A stretch of 36,604 bases of DNA from CALGFH01 sp036003705 (GTDB lineage Bacteria; Actinomycetota; CALGFH01). Numbering within the stretch: position 1 is the first letter of the stretch; the number at the start of each line of letters is the position of its first letter. The notes under the pieces are model-generated. The model was not told the origin of the DNA, searched no databases, and was given only the letters and a program-made list of their open reading frames with translations. Below, one piece after another: positions 29,807 to 36,604 of the stretch. The stretch covers positions 1 to 36,604 of the forward strand of contig DASYSE010000074.1 of assembly GCA_036003705.1 (NCBI GenBank), read 5' to 3'. The position numbers were made by a program, and so were the translations under genes.

Positions 29807-30844
29807 CTAGCCGAGCAGGTGGTCCCAGCCGGCATCCCGGAGCAGGTCGGCGAGCTGGCCGGTCAGGGCGTCGAGCGAGAAATGGCGCAGGGCGACGGCC
29901 TGGTTGTGGGACAGCAGCGTCGGGTCGGGATGGTCGAGGAACGCCCGCAGGGGGGCTGGGTCGTCGGCCGGGAACCAGCGGAAGCCGAAGGCGGCGAGCT
30001 CGCCCGCGACGGGGTAGTCGCCCACGGCCAGGGCCCGGCGGTGCAGCGACGCCTCGATCAGGGGTGCGCCAAAGCCTTCCCAGGTGGACGGGAACACCAC
30101 GGCGTCGCTGGCCGAGTACGCGTCGTCCATGGTCAGCCCGTCGGGCAGGCGCCGGTGGACCGGGCCGGCGGCGCCGGCGAGCAGACGGTCCAGCTCGGGG
30201 CCGTAGCCGTCCTCGTCGGGGCCGGTCAGCCAGAAGTCGGCGCCGAGGGCCTTGGCCATGGCCAGGCCGGCGGCGACGTTCTTGCGGGGGATGGCCCGGG
30301 TCGGCTGGAGCAGCAGCGGCCGGCCGGCGCCGACCCCGAGCAGCTCCCGGGCCAGGTCCCGGCGCCCTGGGGCCGGGACGGGGAAGCCGCTGTAGATGGT
30401 GGTGGCCTCCACGCCCCGGTCGGCCAGCTGCTTGCGGCTGAGCTCGTTGATGGTGACGTGGCGCCAGGCCGGGTCGTCGGGCGGCCAGCCGGGCAGGTCG
30501 ACGAACTCGTCCCGCTGCCAGGGCAGGTCGTGGTGGTGGAGGATGGCCGGCCGTCCGGCCAGGTACCCGGCGAGAGCGGCCGCCGCGCCGGGGTTCCGGG
30601 GCAGCGAGCAGATGTTCTCGACCACCACCAGGTCGGCCCCGTCCAGGGCCTCGGCCAGCCGGCCGGGCAGCCCCGGCCCGGCGGTCGCGTCCATCTCCAG
30701 CTCCGGCAGCAGCCGGTCGGCCCGGCCGGCGCCGGCCACCGTGCGCACGCTCAGGCCGAGGCGGCGCAACGCCTCGGCCCAGTGGTGGGCCACCACCGAC
30801 ACCCCGTCGGGCCCGCCGAGGCGGAACGAGGCAACCGCGACCAC
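29807..30844 (-). CDS. Glycosyltransferase family 4 (group 1)
   Basis: 345 residues with two Rossmann-like halves (GT-B). The first half has VASFRLGGPDGVSVVAHHWAEALRRLG, the nucleotide-sugar glycosyltransferase opening, and LADRGVEATTIYSGFPVP. The second has PLLLQPTRAIPRKNVAAGLAMAKAL (donor phosphate contact) and VVFPSTWEGFGAPLIEASLHRR, which carries the E-x7-E motif of GT4 enzymes. Donor and acceptor are unknown. The GTG start at 30844 is eight bases after the carbamate kinase stop, with no good ribosome site, which suggests translation coupled to the upstream gene. No other polysaccharide genes surround it. The pairing with carbamate kinase is unusual. Confidence 0.87.
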   Translation of the reverse strand: MVAVASFRLGGPDGVSVVAHHWAEALRRLGLSVRTVAGAGRADRLLPELEMDATAGPGLPGRLAEALDGADLVVVENICSLPRNPGAAAALAGYLAGRPAILHHHDLPWQRDEFVDLPGWPPDDPAWRHVTINELSRKQLADRGVEATTIYSGFPVPAPGRRDLARELLGVGAGRPLLLQPTRAIPRKNVAAGLAMAKALGADFWLTGPDEDGYGPELDRLLAGAAGPVHRRLPDGLTMDDAYSASDAVVFPSTWEGFGAPLIEASLHRRALAVGDYPVAGELAAFGFRWFPADDPAPLRAFLDHPDPTLLSHNQAVALRHFSLDALTGQLADLLRDAGWDHLLG

Positions 30845-30852
30845 CGTCTGGC

Positions 30853-31788
30853 TCAGGGGATCACCTGGGTGCCGATCTCGCCGACCAGGGCCTTCTCCGA
30901 CAGCTCGGGGGTGGTGATGACGACCCGCCGGCCACCCCCCTCCAGGAAGCGAAGCGCGGCCTGCACCTTGGGCAGCATGCTTCCCGGGGCGAACTGGCCG
31001 GCCGCGGCGTGCCCGGCCAGCTGGCCGGCCCGCAGCTCGTGCAGGTCGCGCTGGGTCGGGCGGCCGAAGTCGACGGCGACGTGCTCGACCCCGGTGAGGA
31101 TCAGCAGGACCTCGGCGTCCAGGTTGGCCGCCAGCAGCGCCGAGGCCAGGTCCATGTCGACCACCGCCTCGACCCCGACCAGCGAGCCGTCGGCCTGACG
31201 GACCACCGGGATGCCGCCGCCGCCGGCCGCGACCACCACCGCGCCGGTGTCCAGCAGGGCCTCGATGGCCGGGAGCTCGAGGATCTCCCTGGGCGCGGGC
31301 GACGGGACGACCCGGCGCCAGCCCCGGCCGGCGTCCTCCTTCATCGCCCAGCCGGTGTCCATGCGCCGTCGGGCCTCGGCCTCGTCGTAGAAGTTGCCGA
31401 TCGGCTTGGACGGGGACCGGAACGCCGGGTCGTCCAGCTCGACCACCGTGCGGGTGACGACGGTGACCGTCGGCCGGCGCATCCCGGCCTGGCGGAAGGC
31501 GTTGTCGAGGCACTGCTGCAGCATGAAGCCCATGCCGCCCTGGGTGTCGGCCACGCAGGTGTCCAGCGGCAGCCGGGGCAGGAGCCCGGCGGCCAGGTCG
31601 CTGCGGAGCAGCACGTTGCCGACCTGGGGGCCGTTGCCGTGGGTCACCACCAGCGGCCGCGCGGTCAGGTGGGTCAGGTGGTGCGCGGTCTCCATGGTCC
31701 GTTCGTACTGGGCCGGGATGGGGTTGGCGCTCCCCGGCGGGGAGATCGTGTTGCCGCCAAGGGCCACCACCACAGGCTGCTCGGGCAC
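30853..31788 (-). CDS. arcC: Carbamate kinase
   Basis: 311 residues, the usual size. Carbamate kinase makes ATP from carbamoyl phosphate. Marks: VVVALGGNTI at the start, LVVTHGNGPQVGNVLLR, VADTQGGMGFMLQQCLDN, SKPIGNFYDEAEA, AVVVAAGGGGIPVV and the C-terminal MLPKVQAALRFLEGGGRR. All Gly-rich ATP and phosphate loops are present. The GTG start at 31788 has GGAGGAG five bases upstream; a longer open frame exists but lacks homology. No arcA (arginine deiminase) or arcB (ornithine carbamoyltransferase) is present, so the source of carbamoyl phosphate is not visible; purine or allantoin breakdown elsewhere is possible. It is likely cotranscribed with the glycosyltransferase. Confidence 0.93.
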   Translation of the reverse strand: MPEQPVVVALGGNTISPPGSANPIPAQYERTMETAHHLTHLTARPLVVTHGNGPQVGNVLLRSDLAAGLLPRLPLDTCVADTQGGMGFMLQQCLDNAFRQAGMRRPTVTVVTRTVVELDDPAFRSPSKPIGNFYDEAEARRRMDTGWAMKEDAGRGWRRVVPSPAPREILELPAIEALLDTGAVVVAAGGGGIPVVRQADGSLVGVEAVVDMDLASALLAANLDAEVLLILTGVEHVAVDFGRPTQRDLHELRAGQLAGHAAAGQFAPGSMLPKVQAALRFLEGGGRRVVITTPELSEKALVGEIGTQVIP

Positions 31789-31853
31789 GCGCTCCTCCTG
31801 GGCAGGTCCACGACCGCGCTCGCGGCTGCGCCGCCCGCGGAACAGCAAGGCTA

Positions 31854-32426
31854 TCAGTCGAGCGGCAGTCCCCAGAGGGCGAACCAGCGCGGCAGGTCCG
31901 GCTCGATGGGCAGGTCGCCGCCGAGGGCGGCGCGGACCCGCAGCTCCAGCTCGTTGTCGCGGCGCTCGCCGTCCAGCGGCGCGAACGGGTAGAAGCTGCC
32001 GCGCTTGTAGAGATACACGAGGTGGCAGCGTTTGCCCGAGGGGTCGGCGAAACCGAACACCGAGCAGAGCAGCTGGGGGCCGAAGCCGTGCTGCTCCAGG
32101 GTCGAGTTGACCAGATGGACGCTGGTCACCAGGTCCTCGGTGTCGGGGTCGCCGAGCACCACCCAGCGGTAGCCGAAGCGGTCGTCGGTGACCCGCAGGG
32201 TCGAGCCGGCCTCCTTCACGGCCAGCTCGAGCAGGCCGTGAAGCTCCTCTGAGGCGACCGCGAACCCCTGCCCGGACGCCGGCTTGAAGCAGACCGCCGC
32301 CTGGCCGGTGGGCGTCATGCCGGCCGACGCCTGGAGCGTGATCGCGGCCCCGGTGACCCCAAACAGGGCGTCCAGCTTCGGCTGTTTCGGTGTGCTGCGC
32401 CCCAGCAGCGCGTCCAGGAACTTCAC
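31854..32426 (-). CDS. pspAB: PspA-associated protein PspAB
   Basis: 190 residues matching the PspAB family of actinobacteria. Blocks: KFLDALLGRSTPKQPKLDALFGV, AAITLQASAGMTPTGQAAVCFKP, TSVHLVNSTLEQHGFGPQLLCSVFGFAD, HLVYLYKRGSFYPFAPLDGERRDNELELRVRAAL and the closing LPIEPDLPRWFALWGLP. Its biochemical role is unknown. It is named for its consistent linkage to pspA, pspAA and htpX, all present immediately upstream. The GTG start at 32426 overlaps the htpX stop by four bases (GTGA). Presumed envelope-stress role by operon; no membrane segment, so cytosolic. Confidence 0.9.
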   Translation of the reverse strand: MKFLDALLGRSTPKQPKLDALFGVTGAAITLQASAGMTPTGQAAVCFKPASGQGFAVASEELHGLLELAVKEAGSTLRVTDDRFGYRWVVLGDPDTEDLVTSVHLVNSTLEQHGFGPQLLCSVFGFADPSGKRCHLVYLYKRGSFYPFAPLDGERRDNELELRVRAALGGDLPIEPDLPRWFALWGLPLD

Positions 32427-33346
32427 GCCTGCCGGCCGAGCTGGGTCTCGAGCCGGGCCAGCTGCTCGAGCCGACGGTCGAGGCTCGGGTGGGTGGCGAA
32501 CAGCGACGAGAAGCTGAACCCGGGGGCCAGCGCGGGGGCGAAGAAGAAGGCGTTGAGCGGCTCGGCCGCGCGCAGGTCGCGGGTGGGGATCCGGCCCATG
32601 TCGCCGGTGATCCTGACCAGGGCCGAGGCCAGCAGCGACGGGCGGCCGATCAGGATCGCGCCGGCCCGGTCGGCCGACAGCTCCCGGTAGCGCGACAGCG
32701 CCCGCGTCAGCAGGAAGCTGAGCGCGTACACCACCGCCGAGGCCAGCACGACGAGCAGGATCACCGCGCCGGTGTTGTCGCGGTTGTCGTTGGAGCGGCC
32801 CCACCCGCCCCCGCCGTAGGCGCCGGCGTAGATCGAGGAGCGGACCACGAAGCCGGCCAGGATGCCGAGGAAGCTGGCCAGCGTCATCACGGCAACGTCG
32901 CGGTGGGCGACGTGGGACAGCTCGTGGGACAGCACCGCCTCCAGCTCCGGCCGGGACAGCCGGCGCTGGATCCCGGTGGTCACGCAGACCACCGCGTGCT
33001 TCTGGTTGCGGCCGGTGGCGAACGCGTTGGGCATGTCCGACTCGGCGACCGCGACCCGTGGCTTGGGCATGTCGGCCAGGGCGCACAGCCGGTCGATCAT
33101 CTGGTGCAGCTCGGGCGCCTCCTGGGGCGACACCTCGTGCGCACGCATCGAGAACAGCGCGATGCGGTCGGAGAAGAAGTACTGGAAGAACAGGAACCCG
33201 CCGGCGATCAGCAGCACCAGCACCAGCGGGATCTTCAGCGCCACCAGCACGGCCACGAAGACCACGTACAGCAGGCCGAGCAGGAACATGGTCAGGACCA
33301 TGCGACTCGACAGACCGGCGTCGGCTGGGAAGCGTGTTCGAGCCAT
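32423..33346 (-). CDS. htpX: HtpX-type M48 membrane metalloprotease
   Basis: 307 residues. Two N-terminal membrane helices (about 15-37 and 39-57), zinc motif HELSH (141-145) in LEAVLSHELSHVAHRDVAVM, further membrane segments at about 150-165 and 187-210, and the third ligand Glu in SRYRELSADRAGAILIG. HtpX degrades misfolded membrane proteins, overlapping FtsH in quality control; its own ftsH gene is the first feature of this window. ATG 33346 lies seven bases after the pspAA stop; an alternative start adds 18 residues but overlaps pspAA. It is the third gene of the psp operon. Confidence 0.94.
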   Translation of the reverse strand: MARTRFPADAGLSSRMVLTMFLLGLLYVVFVAVLVALKIPLVLVLLIAGGFLFFQYFFSDRIALFSMRAHEVSPQEAPELHQMIDRLCALADMPKPRVAVAESDMPNAFATGRNQKHAVVCVTTGIQRRLSRPELEAVLSHELSHVAHRDVAVMTLASFLGILAGFVVRSSIYAGAYGGGGWGRSNDNRDNTGAVILLVVLASAVVYALSFLLTRALSRYRELSADRAGAILIGRPSLLASALVRITGDMGRIPTRDLRAAEPLNAFFFAPALAPGFSFSSLFATHPSLDRRLEQLARLETQLGRQA

Positions 33347-33353
33347 CAGGCCA

Positions 33354-33632
33354 TCACCCCGGGATGAGCCCCTCGTCGCCGAGGACCTCGCGGACTTCAT
33401 GGATGGTTGCGTCGGGGCTGGGCAGGACCAGGTCCGATGGACCGATGTAGTCGGCCGGCAGCTCGTTCCCGGCGGAGCGGAGGCTGGTCAGCAGGGCCTC
33501 CAAGGCCGACTTGAACCGCACCTCGTCGCCGGCGTCGACCGCCTTGGTCAGGTCCTCGTCCAACCGGTTCAGCTCGTCGGTGTGGCCATCGGGCACCTCG
33601 AACTGGCCCTCGCCGCTGATGCGCACGATCAT
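33354..33632 (-). CDS. pspAA: PspA-associated protein PspAA
   Basis: 92 residues matching PspAA: MIVRISGEGQFEVPDGHTDELNRLDEDL, then AVDAGDEVRFKSALEALLTSLR and the C-terminal LPADYIGPSDLVLPSPDATIHEVREVL. A small soluble acidic protein. Function unknown, presumed partner or modulator of PspA. Its ATG overlaps the pspA stop by four bases. The protein is full-length for the family. Confidence 0.9.
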   Translation of the reverse strand: MIVRISGEGQFEVPDGHTDELNRLDEDLTKAVDAGDEVRFKSALEALLTSLRSAGNELPADYIGPSDLVLPSPDATIHEVREVLGDEGLIPG

Positions 33633-34414
33633 CGCCGCTCCTCCTCGACTGGTGCCTGGGCCGGGCTGCGGGCGACGCTGTCGTCGGGGGCGTCGAGCTG
33701 CTTGGCGGTGGTAGTGCCGCCGGTGAGCTCGCCCTTGAGGCGGGCCAGCTCGGCCTCGACCGCCGGCTCGGCGTCCCCGCGGTCCAGCTCGGCCTGGAGC
33801 CGGTCGCTGGACATGGAGGCGTCGTCCAGCGCCCCGGAGGCCATCAGCTCGTCGAGGGCGCCCGAGCGCGCCTGCATCTGGGCCACCTTGTCCTCGGCCC
33901 GCTGCATGGCCAGCCCGACGTCGCCCATCTCCTCGCCGATCCCCGAGATGGCCTCGTTGACCTTGGTCTGGGCCTCGGCCGCGGTGTAGCTGGCCTTCAT
34001 CGTCTCCTTGCGGATACGGAAGGCGTCGACCTTGGCCTGCAGCCGCTGGGAGGCCTCGACCATCCGGGCCTCCTCGGCCTTGAGCTGGTCGTGCTGGGCC
34101 TGGAGGTCGGTCAGCTGGGTGGCGATGCCGGCGCGGCGGGTGAGCGCCTCCCTGGCCAGGTCCTCGCGGTTCTGGCCGACCGCCTGCTTGGCCTGGCCCT
34201 CCAGCTTGGCCGCCGACCGCTGCAGCTGCTGCGCCTGCAGCTCGATGCGCTTGCGGGAGGTGGCGACGTCGGCCACCGCCCGTCGCATCTTCTGCAGCAT
34301 CTCCAGCGTCCGCTCGTAGGAGTAGTCGAGGGTCTCCCTCGGGTCCTCGTACTTGTCCAGCGTCTTCGAGGCCTTGGCCTTGAAGATCGTCGAGAACCGC
34401 TGCATCAGTCCCAT
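33629..34414 (-). CDS. pspA: PspA/IM30 family membrane-stress protein
   Basis: 261 residues. GLMQRFSTIFKAKASKTLDKYEDPRETLDYSYERTLEML is the amphipathic N-terminus and first helix typical of PspA/Vipp1, which binds stressed membranes and assembles into ESCRT-III-like rings. Residues about 30-210 are continuous helix with coiled-coil pattern (repeating Leu/Ala, Glu, Arg, Gln). A variable C-terminal tail follows (GGTTTAKQLDAPDDSVARSP). ATG 34414 has GGAG about eight bases upstream. It is the first gene of the operon pspA-pspAA-htpX-pspAB. A minus-strand TATGCT (about 34456-34451) is a possible -10. Confidence 0.95.
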   Translation of the reverse strand: MGLMQRFSTIFKAKASKTLDKYEDPRETLDYSYERTLEMLQKMRRAVADVATSRKRIELQAQQLQRSAAKLEGQAKQAVGQNREDLAREALTRRAGIATQLTDLQAQHDQLKAEEARMVEASQRLQAKVDAFRIRKETMKASYTAAEAQTKVNEAISGIGEEMGDVGLAMQRAEDKVAQMQARSGALDELMASGALDDASMSSDRLQAELDRGDAEPAVEAELARLKGELTGGTTTAKQLDAPDDSVARSPAQAPVEEERR

Positions 34415-34463
34415 CGTTCACGCTCCAGCGCCCGGGTCGGGTGTCCCTTGCAGCATACGACGA

Positions 34464-34482
34464 CCCGCCCGGACGAGGCGGG
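34464..34482. terminator. Hairpin between cysS and pspA
   Basis: CCCGCC-CGGACGA-GGCGGG, six base pairs, lies in the 215-base gap downstream of cysS and upstream of pspA. It may end cysS transcription or act as a psp control element. The inverted repeat GGGTGAC (34481-34487) / GTCACCC (34520-34526) is in the same gap. No gene seen there. Confidence 0.3.
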
Positions 34483-34629
34483 GTGACCGTCTCGAACGGG
34501 TGGCGCCGCCGGCATCGGCGTCACCCTCCGGGCATGCTCGCCTCCCGCGTCCGCGCCACCGGGGAGCCGCTGTCGGCACCGGCCTACCGCTGGCCAGGTG
34601 GGGCGCGACCACGTCCGGAGGTCGCCCGG

Positions 34630-36020
<1,391 letters not shown>

Positions 36021-36024
<4 letters not shown>

Positions 36025-36242
36025 CGTGGCGGGATGACCTTGGCGGCCAGGGCGCGCTCGCGGGGGATCTGGATCAGCTCGCCGCGGCGGTTGCGGACCG
36101 CGAAGCCGCGCTCGTCGGCCGCCTCCAGCGGGCCGACCACGTCGGCCACCTCGTCGCCGCCGGCCGCCGGCCGCCGCCAGCGCACCACCACCCGATGGCC
36201 GACGTGCTGCGGCCCGATGCGGACCGCGTACCGGTAGCGCAT
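36021..36242 (-). CDS. Small protein resembling the N-terminal SH3-like domain of actinobacterial GNAT proteins
   Basis: 73 residues. VRIGPQHVGHRVVVRWRRPAA, then EVADVVGPLEAADERGFAVRNRRGELIQIPRERALAAKVIPP: a small beta-barrel with the pattern HVGxRVVVR...DVxGxLxxxxxxxxxVRxRxGxxxxIPxxxVxAxKxVPP. I know this from the N-terminus of actinobacterial GNAT acetyltransferases (Rv0428c-like), where it precedes the catalytic domain. Here it is alone, with no acetyltransferase following. ATG 36242 has GGGAGGAG upstream, and the stop overlaps cysS by four bases, so it is translated ahead of cysS. It could be a free-standing regulatory domain. Real gene: likely; function: unknown. Confidence 0.7.
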
Positions 36243-36604
36243 CCGCTCCTCCCAGGATCTCCGTTGCGACCGCCCTCTACAGTAGGGCCGTCGCGCCGTC
36301 CAGCGCCCGGAGCCGCCCACGCACGCCTGTCGGCCCCGCCGCCGTCCCGCGGCGGCTCACCGACCGTCTGGCCTCGCTGGAGCGCGACCTCCACCGGGCC
36401 TACCGGGCGACCCGCCGCCCTGACCGGGCCAGCCGCGTTCCTGGCCGGCCTGGCCGCGTGACCCGGGTCCCCGTCTCGGCGGGGGTCGGGAGGCGGTAGG
36501 ATCGACCGTACAAGGCGTCGCCGCCCACGTTGACGGTGTCGGCGGCCCGGTGGTATCCAGCAACCCGAAGGAAGCGCCCACGAGGGGGTCAACCCGAAGA
36601 TGAC
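36243..36604. other. Terminal 362-base region without a confident gene
   Basis: GCCGCCG-TCCCG-CGGCGGC (36338-36356) is a 7-bp hairpin. A plus-strand frame here contains RRLTDRLASLERDLHRAYRA, which looks helical and coding-like, but no start or family could be assigned. TAGGAT (36497-36502) and TTGACG-18-TATCCA (36530-36559) are promoter-like. An ATG sits at 36600, near the window end, after GAGGGGG; it may begin a rightward gene cut off here. On the minus strand TACTGT (36284-36279) may be the -10 of the cysS operon. Confidence 0.4.

Noticed and set aside
30853..31788. Arginine deiminase pathway from the presence of carbamate kinase
   Set aside because: No arcA, arcB or arcD homologue in the window; the kinase alone does not establish the pathway.
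36195..36461. Short plus-strand frame of 88 codons at the window end
   Set aside because: Pro/Ala/Arg low complexity, starts inside the minus-strand 73-residue gene, no ribosome site.

Overview
The window is very GC-rich, GTG starts are common, and genes are tightly packed with 4-base stop/start overlaps. The gene content points to an actinobacterium, probably a soil or uncultured lineage: an actinobacterial-style pspA-pspAA-htpX-pspAB cluster, a stand-alone SH3-like domain of the type fused to actinobacterial GNAT acetyltransferases, and two-component and transport genes in actinobacterial arrangements. I found no rRNA or tRNA gene, transposase, phage gene or CRISPR array. The species assignment is inference.

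Layout. 1-1237 (minus): the 5' part of ftsH, running off the window edge, and an RmlC-like epimerase. 1343-3703 (plus): a GT-C-like membrane protein, an orphan CheW-like protein and a flavin reductase, separated by strong hairpins. 3799-5432 (minus): an MFS exporter overlapping an RraA-family gene. 5527-7778 (minus): a CitB/CitA-type two-component pair divergent from 7975-11155 (plus), a complete TctC-TctB-TctA carboxylate transporter. The plus strand continues with a tandem UspA protein, a scar in which the 5' end of a CaiB-type CoA-transferase is joined to the 3' end of a malic enzyme, and a PrpF-family isomerase. A class I aminotransferase (minus) is divergent from a D-2-hydroxyacid dehydrogenase (plus). 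Together 3.8-16.2 kb looks like an organic-acid uptake and catabolism island.

16276-20128 (minus) is a signalling operon: HD-GYP phosphodiesterase, CHASE3/GAF/PAS histidine kinase and a single-domain response regulator. Next come upp and a YdcF-like protein (minus), divergent from a complete BMP-type nucleoside ABC importer (21670-26405, lipoprotein, double ATPase, two permeases). The importer beside uracil phosphoribosyltransferase suggests nucleoside or base salvage. A short gene remnant and a YpfJ-type zinc metallopeptidase follow. Divergent from the peptidase are pyruvate kinase and a small helical protein whose 3' end and terminator are tandemly duplicated (62-bp unit).

29807-36242 is entirely on the minus strand: a GT4 glycosyltransferase with an upstream carbamate kinase, the PspA envelope-stress cluster, cysS, and a 73-residue SH3-like domain protein. 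The last 362 bases hold a hairpin and perhaps the promoter and first codon of a rightward gene.

Most genes belong to known families. The features most worth a second look are the CaiB/malic-enzyme scar, the 62-bp duplication, the carboxylate island with an RraA protein that keeps an aldolase-type Arg-Asp motif, the PspAA/PspAB proteins and the carbamate kinase-glycosyltransferase pair. I did not see a convincing wholly new system.
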